A stretch of 64,000 nucleotides of DNA from Methanobrevibacter sp. (GTDB lineage Archaea; Methanobacteriota; Methanobacteria; Methanobacteriales; Methanobacteriaceae): positions 1 to 64,000 of the forward strand of contig NZ_SUTM01000001.1 in assembly GCF_015062935.1 (NCBI RefSeq), written 5' to 3'. The stretch's first letter is position 1, and the number at the start of each line of letters is the position of its first letter. The translations under genes were made by a program, and so were the position numbers. A model generated the notes under the pieces. It was not told where the DNA came from. It did no database searches and saw nothing but the letters and a program-made list of their open reading frames with translations. Of the stretch, positions 26,766 to 37,046 are shown piece by piece.

Positions 26766-27527
26766 ATGAAAGAAATTCTTGAGAAATTAGTCGAAGGAAA
26801 AATCAATATTGATGAAGCGCAAACTCTTTTGAAAGCGGAAAATATTCTGGAATTTGACGAGATTGCCAAATTTGACGTTAAAAGAAACGAGCGTACAGGT
26901 TTTCCGGAGGCAGTATTTTCACCCAGTAAGGATTATGATGACCTTATATTAATAATAAAAAAATTCCTTGAAAACAATGATGACGATTTAATCATAACCA
27001 AATTGTCAAATGAAAGATATGAAAAAATTTTGGAGGATTTGGGAAAAGATTCATTTATTTTTGATTATAATAAACGAGCTCAGATATTGGTCATAAGAAA
27101 AGAGGTTAAAGTCAAAGAAAAAATTGCAAAAATAGGAATCATTACCGCAGGCACTTCAGATATCAATATTGCTGAGGAAGCAAGAGTGATAATTGAAGAA
27201 GGTGGATGTGAAGCAATAACCTCCTATGATATAGGCGTTGCGGGAATTCACAGACTATTTCCTCAGATAGCACACATGATAAAGGAAGGTGTTCGCGCAT
27301 TTATTGTATGTGCAGGAATGGAAGGTGCGCTTCCTTCAGTTGTTGCAGGCCTAGTTGATGTTCCTGTAATTGCTGTTCCAACTTCTGTTGGTTATGGTGT
27401 TGGCGAAGGAGGGCGTGTGGCACTTGATGCCATGCTTCAGTCTTGTGCTCCTGGAATTGCAGTTGTGAATATTGATAATGGTTTCGGTGCGGGCGTTTTT
27501 GCATTAACTATTGTAAACAGTGATTAA
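26766..27527 (+). CDS. larB: LarB-like pyridinium-biscarboxylate mononucleotide synthase (PurE-related carboxylase)
   Basis: A 253-residue protein. The C-terminal two thirds is the PurE-like core with [53 protein letters not shown], and the near-invariant [18 protein letters not shown]. LarB carboxylates and hydrolyses nicotinic acid adenine dinucleotide to the precursor of the nickel-pincer cofactor. LarC and LarE are not in the window. It is divergent from hypF, so two nickel-enzyme genes sit back to back. The start ATG 26766 has no strong ribosome site, so the mRNA may be nearly leaderless. Confidence 0.9.
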   Translation: MKEILEKLVEGKINIDEAQTLLKAENILEFDEIAKFDVKRNERTGFPEAVFSPSKDYDDLILIIKKFLENNDDDLIITKLSNERYEKILEDLGKDSFIFDYNKRAQILVIRKEVKVKEKIAKIGIITAGTSDINIAEEARVIIEEGGCEAITSYDIGVAGIHRLFPQIAHMIKEGVRAFIVCAGMEGALPSVVAGLVDVPVIAVPTSVGYGVGEGGRVALDAMLQSCAPGIAVVNIDNGFGAGVFALTIVNSD

Positions 27528-28089
27528 TTTGATTTATGAAACTTTCAATCCTGAGGTTCATGATGTAAATCATGTGGCCAAATTAGTTTATGATGTTGAT
27601 TTTAGAACATTTGACATGTTTTTCAAGTCTCCGCAAAAAGCAGTCGGAGCTATTTCTAATTATTTAGCTAAAAAGAATTTGAATGATTATTTTAAAGTTA
27701 TTCTGGATGATGAAGGAAACCTGATTGGTTATGTGAGCATTTATCTTTATGATGATAAGCATGAATTTCATTTAAAATCTCTGAAATTGTACCTTGTGGA
27801 CTTGTTGGATCATTTTGTTTTGTGCGATATTGAAAAGAGGGATTTATATCTTGCAGAAATAGCTATTGACGAATCTCAAAGGGGAAAAGGGCTTGGAAAA
27901 AAGGTCATTCAGGATGTAATTGAGTATGCTCGCTCAAAAAATTTCAAACGGGTAATTCTTGATGCTGATTTTAGAAATAAAGGTGCAAAGAAACTTTATG
28001 AATCATTAGGTTTTAAGGTATTTAATAAAAAAAGAGTTAAAATAGCCAGTTTTGAAAGGGGAATGTACAATATGGAGTTCAATCTCTAA
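27520..28089 (+). CDS. GNAT-family N-acetyltransferase
   Basis: A 189-residue acetyltransferase. The acetyl-CoA site lies in [20 protein letters not shown] (the R/Q-x-x-G-x-G/A loop) and is followed by [21 protein letters not shown], the typical last helix and strand of the GNAT fold. The N-terminal part (about 1-95) is less conserved and probably binds the substrate, which cannot be predicted. It starts with GTG 27520, overlapping the larB stop (GTGATTAA), so the two are translationally coupled. The 3' end overlaps the end of the convergent glycosyltransferase gene by 11 bases. Confidence 0.88.
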   Translation: MINLIYETFNPEVHDVNHVAKLVYDVDFRTFDMFFKSPQKAVGAISNYLAKKNLNDYFKVILDDEGNLIGYVSIYLYDDKHEFHLKSLKLYLVDLLDHFVLCDIEKRDLYLAEIAIDESQRGKGLGKKVIQDVIEYARSKNFKRVILDADFRNKGAKKLYESLGFKVFNKKRVKIASFERGMYNMEFNL

Positions 28090-30656
28090 CTCGAACTTTT
28101 TTAATTGCATCGTGGACTCTCATGCAATTGTTTTTGTCGGTAAATGTGAAGTATTCTTCAACATTTTGCACATGCTTCTCTTTCATTTCACAATCATTTT
28201 CCATATAATCCACAATTAAATCCACTAGCTCATCTTCAGTTTCACATACTTCACCGAAACCCATGGTTTCATAGTCAAAATAGCTTTCTTCTAAATTGAA
28301 ATGATAATCTTCACCATATTGATAATAAAGTACTGGTTTTTTAAGATATGCGAAATCAAAAGCTACGGAGGAGTAATCAGTAACCATCAAAGCACCTTTT
28401 TTAAACAGGTCCTGATAACTTCCACGTTCAAGGTCAATTTTAATATAATCATTTTCATCGAAAAGTTCTATAAATTGATATACGTGGGGATGAGGTCTGA
28501 ATATTATTTCATAGCCGTATTCTTCTGCCTTTTGAATTAATTTTTCGTTGTTGATTAGTGAATTGTAGGTTTTAAAGTAGCTTGAATTACTGATGGTATA
28601 TTTATTTTCATTTGTGAGGTACCTTCTCCAGGACGGCATCAGCAGGATTGTTTTTGTCTTTTCATCTTTCAAATTATCAAACCTTGGAAATCCCAGCAGA
28701 TGAATAATGTCTTCGTCATAATTGTAATAGTATTTAAATAAAGAATCATATTCTTTTTTAGATGCTGTAAGTAGGAAATCAAGGTTTTTATCATATTTGT
28801 TCAGCCAATTGGAAATGTTATTAAGGGTTATTCCGTGCTGTAAAAATATTGTGCTTGATTTCAGAATGCCTGTGAAGTTAGGATAATGTCCCCAGAATGC
28901 ATAGATATAATTATTGTCGGGATGTGATGTAATAATCTTTTCTGCATATAATCCCAGTATCCTATGTTTCATTGAGTGGTATGCAATTGTAGGGCCGATT
29001 TTTTTCAGTTTTCTGTAGTAAGGTGTATTTTTATCGATGATGAAATACTTTTTAATGTTCTTATCATCCTGTTTGATGGAATATTTGAATAGGTGCATTC
29101 CGTTGTCGTCAGCTATTGTCGGAAAATCCATATAAAACCAAATGTGTTTGTTTCTTAAGAATGGGTAGAGTATCATATATATTATTCTTAGTGGGATTGC
29201 GGTTTCAAAACCTGGAACTCTATTTTTTAACATGCCAAAAAGTGTTTTTATTTCTTTTTTAATCCATTTGGTTGTTGTTTTCTTTTCTATTTTAATTTCA
29301 TTGCCTATCAGATAGCTCAGGTATCTTTTTGTTTTTGCATAACCTACGGCTTTTGAAAAGTTACATGGTCTTGAAAAGTCAATATTTAAATTATCATTGA
29401 TGTTTGACTTGAATTTTAGAGTATATTTTTTTGCATTGTCTAATTTGTAGTAAAATTCAATTGTGTGGTTGTTTAGATATTTTTCGTTTAGATAATATCT
29501 TTCCCTCTGTGGGAAATTTATTGTTTTTACTTCTATCTTTTCATTGTTAATATATACATCAATCTTTTCATCTTTTGAAATTGAATTTATGTTAGCAAGG
29601 ATGTGCAATTCATCATTGATAATTTCATATATGTCGACGTATAATGTGTCTAATTTTAAACGTTTTGTTAATGTAATTTGGTCTTCTTCGGGATAGGAAT
29701 AATTGTTCTTCAAGTAAAACAGGAATGTCTTAATTTTATCATCCATTACTCCCTGGCTAAAAATACTTTCGTCATCAATATACTGCAAATCCTCTTTGAA
29801 TTTGCCATTTAATATTCTGATTTCATTTTTTGTTAATTTTTCATCAATGGTTTCATTAGCAATTACTACATTGAAGTACTCCAGGAAAACTTTTTGGATA
29901 AAAAGTGGAATTTTACCGAATCTTCTTTTACTTTCCTCAATTAATTCATCTAAGTAAAAATTAACTTTTCTGTTTTTAGAGTTTTTTAGATGGGGAATAT
30001 AATTTAAAAGTTCGTTATGTCCTTTAGAATTTCGATTAAAGTAAATGGCTTCACTGCATATTCCTAAATTAGGATTATTGAGCAGTATTTTATTGATGAA
30101 TGTTAAATCTTCAGGAAGGGTGATGTGTTTTGAAAATCTCACGTGTTCAAGTGATGATCGTTTTATAAAACAGGGATTACTTCGCATCTGGATTAATTCA
30201 GGGGTTTCAAATAAATTAATAACTCTTGTTGACTTGTATTTCTCATCAAAAAAGGGGTTTTCAAAATCCTTATTTAAATATTTCATGGGTATGGTTACCA
30301 CATCAATATTGTCATATTTTTTAAACATGTCTAAAACTTCAGATAATGCATTTCTTGAAAGATAGTCCTCCCCGTCTAGGAAATGTATATACTCACCTTT
30401 AGCATACATTATTCCTAAATTTTTACTTGTTCCTTTCCCTTCATGATTCTTAGAAATGTATCTTATGTTAGGATATTTCAATGCAAAGTCTTCACAGATT
30501 TCATGTGTTCTATCAGTACTTCCATCGTTAACCAGTATTATTTCAGTGGCGTTCCTAAGTTTAAATGTTTGATTTAAAACGGATTTGATACATTCCTCAA
30601 GAGTTTTTTCTACATTATAAGCTAAAATAACAATGGTAAATTTAAACTCAGACATA
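28079..30656 (-). CDS. Two-domain glycosyltransferase: GT2 plus CDP-glycerol (TagF/TagB-like) transferase
   Basis: About 858 residues from ATG 30656 (a longer start at 30691 would overlap the previous gene). The N-terminal GT2 domain (about 1-230) has FTIVILAYNVEKTLEECI, ILVNDGSTDRTHEIC and HFLDGEDYLS, the acidic nucleotide-sugar site. The C-terminal half (about 490-855) is a TagF/TagB-like polyol-phosphate transferase with FLQHGITLNNI, IIFRPHPHVYQF and VTDYSSVAFDFAYLKKPVLYY, the family's H-x-x-H and D-Y-S-S motifs. This protein would assemble a teichoic-acid-like or sugar-polyol-phosphate polymer on the cytoplasmic face. It is the last gene of the export operon. Confidence 0.9.
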
Positions 30657-30665
30657 TTTTCATCA

Positions 30666-31178
30666 TTAATCCTGTTTTTGTTTGATATCACGCATTAAAG
30701 TATCCATTAAAAAGCTTACATCGTTTTTCAGCTTAGTTTCATCATGGAAATTTTTACATTCGAATGAAAAAGTATGTTCATCTTTAGTCATGAAAATAAT
30801 TTTGTTAATATTGTCATTATTGATTGTTTTGTATTCGAGAGTTGTCATATTTTCACAGTTGATTTCAATCGAAGAGTATTCGGTTGAAGTGATGTTTTCA
30901 TTGTTTTTAAAATTATCTGTTCTTTTAACAATTTCAGAACTGATTAAATTTCCTTTACCCACATCCTTAATGACTATATGCTCATTGGTCTGTTTGTTTA
31001 TTGCATCCATATAAGTGTTCCCGTCGCCAGCCACATTGTAATCGGGAGGCAATGTAACTATAAACTTGTTTACATGAACATTAGCACTTCCCAATGTTGT
31101 TGAACTATCAACAATGTAAAATAAACATGCAAAACCAATGATTGCTATTATTAAGATATATATCCATCGTTTATCCAT
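30666..31178 (-). CDS. Membrane-anchored protein of unknown function in the polymer-export operon
   Basis: 170 residues. A single N-terminal membrane anchor (WIYILIIAIIGFACLFYIV, about 4-23) is followed by an outside domain beginning VHVNKFIVTLPPDYNVAGDG, with alternating strands and helices up to the polar C-terminus. I do not recognise a named family; the P-P-D-Y-x-V start resembles small lipoprotein-like domains common in methanogens. It lies 8 bases after the ABC ATPase gene and 9 bases before the glycosyltransferase start, so it belongs to the same transcript and may act at the wall side of polymer export. Confidence 0.8.
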   Translation of the reverse strand: MDKRWIYILIIAIIGFACLFYIVDSSTTLGSANVHVNKFIVTLPPDYNVAGDGNTYMDAINKQTNEHIVIKDVGKGNLISSEIVKRTDNFKNNENITSTEYSSIEINCENMTTLEYKTINNDNINKIIFMTKDEHTFSFECKNFHDETKLKNDVSFLMDTLMRDIKQKQD

Positions 31179-31186
31179 TTTAAAAC

Positions 31187-32650
31187 CTATTTTTTCTTTT
31201 TAGCTTTTTTTATATCTCGTTTAGCACCCTTTAAATATGCATCGCAGACTTCTTCAGCATCTCCTTCCATTTTGATTTTACCATTTTCAAGCCAAATACA
31301 TTTGTCGCATATTTTTCTGATTTGATTAATTGAGTGTGAAACTAATAATACTGTTACTCCTTCTTCCATCATTGAATTAATTTTATCCGCACTTTTTTTC
31401 TTGAACTTAATGTCTCCGACAGATAATATTTCGTCAATGATTAGAATATCTGGATTGATGAGTGTAGCTATTGAAAAACCTAATTTGGATCTCATACCTG
31501 AAGAATAATTTTTAATCGGGTAATTAATGAATTCTCCAAGTTCTGAAAATTCAACGATTTCATCATATTTTTCCTTAAGGAAATTCTCATCAAGGCTTAA
31601 CATAGCTCCATTCAAATAAATGTTGTTTTTACCAGTATAATTTTTATCGAAACCGGCACCTAATTCAAGTAATGGTGCAATTTTTCCATAAGTTTTTATT
31701 GAACCGGAGGTAGGCTCATAAATTCCGGACATTATTTTTAACAATGTACTTTTTCCAGCACCGTTAAATCCTAAAATTCCAAGTTTGTCTCCTTTATAAA
31801 CTTTAAATGATATGTCGTCAAGAACTTTAATCTTTTTCTGTTCTTCCTTATTTCGTTTAATTGTTCTTATAATAAATTCTTTTAAAGTATCGATTTTATC
31901 TTTAGTAACTTTAAATTCCATGCTGAGGTGTTCTACATCAATAACAAGTTCCAGGTCAATTTCTCTGTCAAACATCTGTAGTTCACTTGTTCTGGATACT
32001 TCATCATATTGTGAACTGCCTTCATACTCTGCTAAAACATCATATATTCCTTTTTTTAAACCTTTAATTTTTATTCTTGCATAACCTTTATGATCTGTAG
32101 TAGCAGTATATACATTATCATCAATGGTGAACTTTATTTTTTCATTTTCTAGTGGGACAAAATCTTTTCCGCGTAATCTGGCATAAAATGAACCTTCATT
32201 ATTCACATACATGCTCATGTTTGGAAGTTCCATGGTGGTGAATCTGTCAGTTTTTTGTTTGGCCTTACGTGTTGGATGGTTTCTTAGAACTTTCAAAGTT
32301 CTATAAATGATTTGGGAATAATCTCCATTAGGATAGGTAATCTCCACATCATGGATTCCAGGTTCCAAATCGTTAGGGATTTTTATGATTCCTTTTTCAC
32401 TAGTAGTGTATTTTCTGGTTTCATCGTCAATATTGACAGAAATTGTTTCGTTTATGATAGGGTTGCTGTCTTTATCTACTGCATCTATATAAAAAGCTGT
32501 TTTTTCTCCATAAATTAATGTTTTGGACGGTGCAAATAGAATCATATCATCATATTTCCATTCAACGGGTGGAAGAATCTTCTTTTCTGATCCTATCTTT
32601 TTATTTTCATCTTTTTTGAAAATATTTTTAATTTTTGACAAAATGCTCAT
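31187..32650 (-). CDS. ABC transporter ATPase for polysaccharide/teichoic-acid export with N-terminal Ig-like domains
   Basis: 487 residues. The C-terminal ~240 are a Wzt/TagH-type ABC ATPase: Walker A ILGFNGAGKSTLL, signature YSSGMRSKLGFSIA, Walker B PDILIIDEILSVGD, and the switch His in LLVSHSIN. The N-terminal ~220 hold two Ig-like/carboxypeptidase-regulatory-like domains (GEKTAFYIDAVDKDSNPIIN and FYARLRGKDFVPLENEKIKF), with no signal peptide, so they are cytoplasmic. Bacterial Wzt proteins carry their polymer-binding beta-sandwich at the C-terminus; here beta-sandwich domains lie in front. The gene is 12 bases after the permease gene. Confidence 0.92.
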   Translation of the reverse strand: MSILSKIKNIFKKDENKKIGSEKKILPPVEWKYDDMILFAPSKTLIYGEKTAFYIDAVDKDSNPIINETISVNIDDETRKYTTSEKGIIKIPNDLEPGIHDVEITYPNGDYSQIIYRTLKVLRNHPTRKAKQKTDRFTTMELPNMSMYVNNEGSFYARLRGKDFVPLENEKIKFTIDDNVYTATTDHKGYARIKIKGLKKGIYDVLAEYEGSSQYDEVSRTSELQMFDREIDLELVIDVEHLSMEFKVTKDKIDTLKEFIIRTIKRNKEEQKKIKVLDDISFKVYKGDKLGILGFNGAGKSTLLKIMSGIYEPTSGSIKTYGKIAPLLELGAGFDKNYTGKNNIYLNGAMLSLDENFLKEKYDEIVEFSELGEFINYPIKNYSSGMRSKLGFSIATLINPDILIIDEILSVGDIKFKKKSADKINSMMEEGVTVLLVSHSINQIRKICDKCIWLENGKIKMEGDAEEVCDAYLKGAKRDIKKAKKKK

Positions 32651-32662
32651 AATAAACCCGCC

Positions 32663-33430
32663 CTATAGTTCTAAAGCTAATTTTTTATTGTACATGCTAA
32701 ATAATATTATTCCAATAGCCAATGTCACTACTCCAAAGACGCCTAAATAGGCTAAAGTATACATATTCGGAATGGTTCCATAGACGACACATTCTCTGAA
32801 TGAAACTACTGCTGAATATATTGGATTCAATGTAAATATTTTCTGGACTGTAACAGGAACGATTTCCATTGGATAGAACAATGCAGATGCGTACATTAAA
32901 ATCAATGAAAATACATTATATAAATGCCCGACATCAGTGAAATAAGTGTTACAGACTGCTAAAATTAATCCTATTCCAAATATTAAAATTACAAGTAAAG
33001 CTAATGGCACAACAGCAAATAAGATAGTTATATGGAATTGTGCTCCTGTAACAAACATTACTCCGAATAAAATTACAAATGATATTAAAAAATTGATAAA
33101 TTCGTAACATACTTTACTTACTGTAAACATGTATTTTGGAACGTAAATCTTTTTAAGAATGGATGCATTTCCTTTAATGGATTTCATTGCACCTGTTGTT
33201 GCAGATTTATAAAAATCATAAATAAGCCTACCTGACAAATAATAAACCGGATAGTTTTCAATTTGACGACCAAAAAGCATGGAGAAAATTGCAGTAAATA
33301 CAATCATAATCAATAGAGGATTAAGAAAACTCCAAACTATTCCCAATACTGAATCTTTATATTTTGAAGTTAAATCCCTTTTAACTAACTGTTTTAATAA
33401 AAATTTTCTCTCAGCGAATGTATCAAACAT
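32663..33430 (-). CDS. ABC-2 type permease (TagG/Wzm-like)
   Basis: A 255-residue integral membrane protein. The start VKRDLTSKYKDSVLGIVWSF is the amphipathic N-terminal helix typical of Wzm/TagG permeases. It is followed by about six membrane segments, the conserved loop SGRLIYDFYKSATTGAMKSI, NASILKKIYVPKYMF, and the end NPIYSAVVSFRECV. With the downstream ATPase it should move a lipid-linked polymer across the membrane. It is 18 bases after hisE. Confidence 0.93.
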   Translation of the reverse strand: MFDTFAERKFLLKQLVKRDLTSKYKDSVLGIVWSFLNPLLIMIVFTAIFSMLFGRQIENYPVYYLSGRLIYDFYKSATTGAMKSIKGNASILKKIYVPKYMFTVSKVCYEFINFLISFVILFGVMFVTGAQFHITILFAVVPLALLVILIFGIGLILAVCNTYFTDVGHLYNVFSLILMYASALFYPMEIVPVTVQKIFTLNPIYSAVVSFRECVVYGTIPNMYTLAYLGVFGVVTLAIGIILFSMYNKKLALEL

Positions 33431-33448
33431 TTTAAACCCTTGAATTAT

Positions 33449-33739
33449 CTATTTTCTACGTTTTTCAAATTCTTCAAAGACTTCGTCCAGTTCTATTCCT
33501 TTGTAAACTAAAATGAGTAAAGTATGGAAAATTAAATCTACAGATTCGTGTACAAGATTTTCATCATTTTTAGCTGCAAGCAATACTTCTCCTGCTTCTT
33601 CAGCGATTTTTTCAAGAATTTTATCTTCAGCTTTTTTATCGCTGTCCTGCATGATTTTGGAAGTGTATGAATCGATTGGATTGTCCCTTCTGGATTCTAA
33701 GACTTCATAAACTTCTCTTATAACTTTTTCACTTGCCAT
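33449..33739 (-). CDS. hisE: Phosphoribosyl-ATP pyrophosphatase HisE
   Basis: A 96-residue all-alpha NTP pyrophosphatase from ATG 33739 (GGTGAC ribosome site). It hydrolyses phosphoribosyl-ATP to phosphoribosyl-AMP in step 2 of histidine synthesis. Motifs: [22 protein letters not shown], then [12 protein letters not shown] and [14 protein letters not shown], the acidic residues that bind magnesium. Length is normal. The start overlaps the stop of the CBS-domain gene, indicating translational coupling. Other his genes are not in the window. Confidence 0.95.
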   Translation of the reverse strand: MASEKVIREVYEVLESRRDNPIDSYTSKIMQDSDKKAEDKILEKIAEEAGEVLLAAKNDENLVHESVDLIFHTLLILVYKGIELDEVFEEFEKRRK

Positions 33740-33740
33740 A

Positions 33741-34547
33741 TCAGTCACCATCTTTACCTTCTTGATCTTGCATGCTTTCTGTAAGTGCGATTAATGGATG
33801 TTTGTCATCATCAATAATTTCGATATCATCGAATGTTTTAATTCCAGCTTTATCAGCTGTTTTTTCCATTCCTAATCTGATATCCTGTCCTAAATCAATA
33901 ACATAAGAGTCTACAGTTTCATATCCTCTTTGTGCAGATGCCACTGCCCTGTGATGTCCGTCTACAAGAATCCATCTGTTTCCGGTTTTAACAACGATTG
34001 CAGGTTCAGCCAATCCTTTTTCTAATTCATATGCTCTTCCTTCAAGTTCATCAGCATAAACTCTGTCCTGTGTTGGTCTTAATTTATTGGTTTCAACAGG
34101 CATATGTTTCAGGGTAGTGTGGATGCCGTATAACTGTTCCAATGTCTTTTTGAAGTATTCCACTTTATTTGGAGTTGACCTTTCAATATGGGATCTTACC
34201 ATATCAGTATTGGTAATAATTCCAACAAGTTTTCCTTCTTCGTCAACTACAGGCATTCTTGAGATTCCTCTTCTGAACATGACTCTTGACGCATCATTAA
34301 TTGATAAATTCTGATTTGCCACAACTAATTTAGTGGTCATTATTCCGGACACTGTGTCATGCCATTTTTTAGCAACAATATCGAATGCTGTTACCATTCC
34401 CACAAGTTTACCGTTTTTGACTACTGGATAACTGTTGTGGTGACTTTCTTTCATTAAATCAATAATGTGGTCTGTAGGTGTGTCTGGAGAAACACTAATA
34501 ACATTTTTAGTCATATAATCTTTTACAAAAGATTTTTTTCCAGCCAT
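33741..34547 (-). CDS. CBS-domain pair fused to a ParB/SerK-like domain
   Basis: 268 residues. Two CBS domains ([20 protein letters not shown] and [20 protein letters not shown], about 5-125) probably sense an adenine nucleotide. A ParB/sulfiredoxin-like fold follows, with [20 protein letters not shown] and the nucleotide-site motif [16 protein letters not shown]. This DGHHR motif is shared with the archaeal ADP-dependent serine kinase SerK, so a kinase of free serine or a related small-molecule kinase is possible; a DNA-binding role is less likely. It sits between gatB and hisE in the seven-gene operon. Confidence 0.75.
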   Translation of the reverse strand: MAGKKSFVKDYMTKNVISVSPDTPTDHIIDLMKESHHNSYPVVKNGKLVGMVTAFDIVAKKWHDTVSGIMTTKLVVANQNLSINDASRVMFRRGISRMPVVDEEGKLVGIITNTDMVRSHIERSTPNKVEYFKKTLEQLYGIHTTLKHMPVETNKLRPTQDRVYADELEGRAYELEKGLAEPAIVVKTGNRWILVDGHHRAVASAQRGYETVDSYVIDLGQDIRLGMEKTADKAGIKTFDDIEIIDDDKHPLIALTESMQDQEGKDGD

Positions 34548-34555
34548 TTTATCAC

Positions 34556-35908
34556 CTATTCGATGTTTTCTTTTAAAAGTTTTACAGTTTCACCAGGATC
34601 AGCTTTTCCACGAGTTAATCTCATTACTTGTCCTACTAAGAAGTTTATTGAAGCTGTTTGACCTGATAAGTAATCGTTTACAGCTTTTGGATTTTCATCA
34701 ATAGCCTGTTTTACTGCTGCTAGGATTTCATCATCTTTAACAACACCAAGCAATCCTAATTCTTCTGCAATTGCTTTAGGTGATTTATCATTGTTTGGCA
34801 TTTGTTCGATGATTCTTTGACCTGCTTTAACGGTTATTTCTTTTGATTGAATCATGCTTAATAATTCAACAATGTTTTCAACACTAATTTCACTGCTTGC
34901 GAAATCCAATTTGTTATAAGTTAAAACCCTTTTGAGTTCATCTCTCATCCATTTAGCTGCGAATATTGGGTCAATCTCTTTAACAACTTCTTCATATGCA
35001 ATAGCTAAATCCAATTCGGAAGTTAAAACTTTTGCACTTTCTTCATCAATGTTATAATCTTTAACAAATCTTTTTACTTTATTGTGAGGAGCTTCAGGCA
35101 TGCTGTCTAAAACTTTTTGTATAGTTTCATCAGAAATTTGCATTGGAGGTAAATCTGGATCAGTAATGAATCTATAATCATCTGCATCTTCTTTTAATCT
35201 CATTGCAGTTGTAATCATTTGACTTTCGACATATGCACGAGTTTCCTGTTTGGTTTCAACTCCTCTTTCCAAGTTTCTTTTTTGTCTGTTACGTTCAAAG
35301 ATTAAAGCTCTGTAAGCACCTTTAATGGAGTTAACGTTTTTCATTTCTACTCTGTTTCCTCCATTAATGGAAATGTTTACGTCAGCTCTCATGGTACCTT
35401 CACCACGAGCTCCGCCACTGTATTGTAAAACACGAATTAATTCATTTAAGAAGTTTCTTGCTTCTTCTGGGGATTTTATATCCGGTTCGGTAACAATTTC
35501 AACCAATGGAATTCCTGAACGGTTGAAGTTGACAGTACCTCTGTCAGGTTTAAATTGGCCAGGGTCTTCTTCAACGTGAATTTCCCTAATTCTAATTCCA
35601 TTCAATTCACCGTTGATTCCAATAGGAACTGAAGTTCTCTGATAACCGGATGGTAAATCAGGATAATCGTAATGTTTTCTCATGAAGTAGGTAACACCTT
35701 GATCAATTTCACAGTTTAACATTAAAGCTATCATTAAAGCATTTTCCAATGCTTTTTCATTTGTAGGGTGTGGTTTTGCTCCAGGTTGGTTTAAACAAAC
35801 TGGACAAATATTTGAGTTTATAGGCGCTTCCTGATAATTTGTTGGACAGTCACAGAATAATTTTGATTCGGTTTCTAGTTGTACGTGGATTTCAAGTCCA
35901 CACATCAT
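34556..35908 (-). CDS. gatB: Aspartyl/glutamyl-tRNA amidotransferase subunit B
   Basis: A 450-residue GatB. It starts MMCGLEIHVQLETESKLFC, with the zinc-site CPVCLNQPGAKPHPT, then MRKHYDYPDLPSGYQ, RGEGTMRADVNISINGG, the helical tail domain and the YqeY-like end DYLSGQTASINFLVGQVM, which contacts tRNA. With GatA and GatC it converts mischarged Asp-tRNAAsn (and possibly Glu-tRNAGln) to the amide form, which methanogens need for Asn-tRNA. The window also holds tRNA-Asn. It is the first gene of the polymer-export operon, 8 bases before the CBS gene. Confidence 0.97.
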   Translation of the reverse strand: MMCGLEIHVQLETESKLFCDCPTNYQEAPINSNICPVCLNQPGAKPHPTNEKALENALMIALMLNCEIDQGVTYFMRKHYDYPDLPSGYQRTSVPIGINGELNGIRIREIHVEEDPGQFKPDRGTVNFNRSGIPLVEIVTEPDIKSPEEARNFLNELIRVLQYSGGARGEGTMRADVNISINGGNRVEMKNVNSIKGAYRALIFERNRQKRNLERGVETKQETRAYVESQMITTAMRLKEDADDYRFITDPDLPPMQISDETIQKVLDSMPEAPHNKVKRFVKDYNIDEESAKVLTSELDLAIAYEEVVKEIDPIFAAKWMRDELKRVLTYNKLDFASSEISVENIVELLSMIQSKEITVKAGQRIIEQMPNNDKSPKAIAEELGLLGVVKDDEILAAVKQAIDENPKAVNDYLSGQTASINFLVGQVMRLTRGKADPGETVKLLKENIE

Positions 35909-36019
35909 ATCGACATCATCACTAATAATAATTCCTCCATATGCATATTTTTTATATTATATTAATATTTGTAATATGCAACTTATAAAGATTTTTGAAA
36001 ATATGGAGTATAATAAAAA

Positions 36020-37000
36020 TTAGTATTTGTTTTTCAAAGATTCTTTAACATATCTTTTTATGAATTTGTCAAGTTCGGGATTGACTTCACTTTTTTGAGG
36101 ACCTAACATATTTTTATCGGTAAATGTTCCCTTCAAGTCTCTTCCCGCCCATTTAACTTCTTCTTCAACTCTTTTACCATATTTTGTTGCAAACATCTTG
36201 AACAGTGGGAATTTGGTTATTCCATTTGCACCGCTTAAAATTAGTATTCCTATATTTGCAAGATTGTCTATCCAAGTTCCGCAGATTATCTCAATGTCCG
36301 GAAATGCCAATCTTACTTGGGCAACAACCTGCGCATAATAAAGGGATGCAGGCTGTGAAGAATTTGCATAAACGGTTTCTTTGTGAGGATTCAATGAATA
36401 AAATATTACCCTATCTATATTATGGTCTTTGATGTAATCTATAAGGTAGTCAACATCATCTAAGGTTTCTCCTAATCCTAAAATAATTGTTATTGCTTTT
36501 TTAAAGCCTAAATCTCCTGCGACATCTAACATATTGCTTATGTCATCTAATTTTTTTGAAGGACATACTTTTTCGTGAATTTCAGGATTTGCTACTTCTA
36601 TTGCGCCTGTGATTCCTTTTATTTCTGAACCATATTCATTTAATTCATCTGTAATTCCTGTATTTAGCCAAACGCCATCTCCTGTAATGTCTTTTATGTC
36701 TGTGGCAATTTGTTTAATTTCTTGTGTGGTGAATGACTTGTATCCTCCAGATAAAAATTCAATGTTCCAATCTAATCGTCTGCACATTTCAGCTTCTGCA
36801 AGAATGTTGTTGATATTTCTTCTGGCTTTTGTCGGATCTTTTATTTTATTTTTTTGTGTGGACATGTAGCAAAAAGCACAATCTCCCTTGTCACACCACC
36901 AGGATAAGAACACCGCCCTTTCAAGAGTTATTAGATTTCCATGCTTTTTTAAAGTAACGTCATTAGCATTTTTTATCAAGTCAAATATGTTAGAATCCAT
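36020..37000 (-). CDS. Radical SAM protein with an unusual CX4CX2C cluster motif
   Basis: A 326-residue radical SAM barrel, related in layout to the biotin-synthase/HcgA side of the superfamily. The cluster site reads SWWCDKGDCAFCYMS, giving CX4CX2C rather than the usual CX3CX2C. Further supports are NIEFLSGGYKSFTTQEI (the GGE-like motif), GAIEVANPEIHEKV, AITIILGLGETLDDV and IFYSLNPHKETVY. No auxiliary Cys cluster is evident. It stands alone on the minus strand with no informative neighbours, and I cannot name its substrate. HcgA, which makes part of the Hmd cofactor, has CX5CX2C, so it is a relative only at a distance. Confidence 0.8.
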   Translation of the reverse strand: MDSNIFDLIKNANDVTLKKHGNLITLERAVFLSWWCDKGDCAFCYMSTQKNKIKDPTKARRNINNILAEAEMCRRLDWNIEFLSGGYKSFTTQEIKQIATDIKDITGDGVWLNTGITDELNEYGSEIKGITGAIEVANPEIHEKVCPSKKLDDISNMLDVAGDLGFKKAITIILGLGETLDDVDYLIDYIKDHNIDRVIFYSLNPHKETVYANSSQPASLYYAQVVAQVRLAFPDIEIICGTWIDNLANIGILILSGANGITKFPLFKMFATKYGKRVEEEVKWAGRDLKGTFTDKNMLGPQKSEVNPELDKFIKRYVKESLKNKY

Positions 37001-37046
37001 ATTTGTATATAAGTTTCTTAAAGTTTATATAATTTGAATAGAAAAT

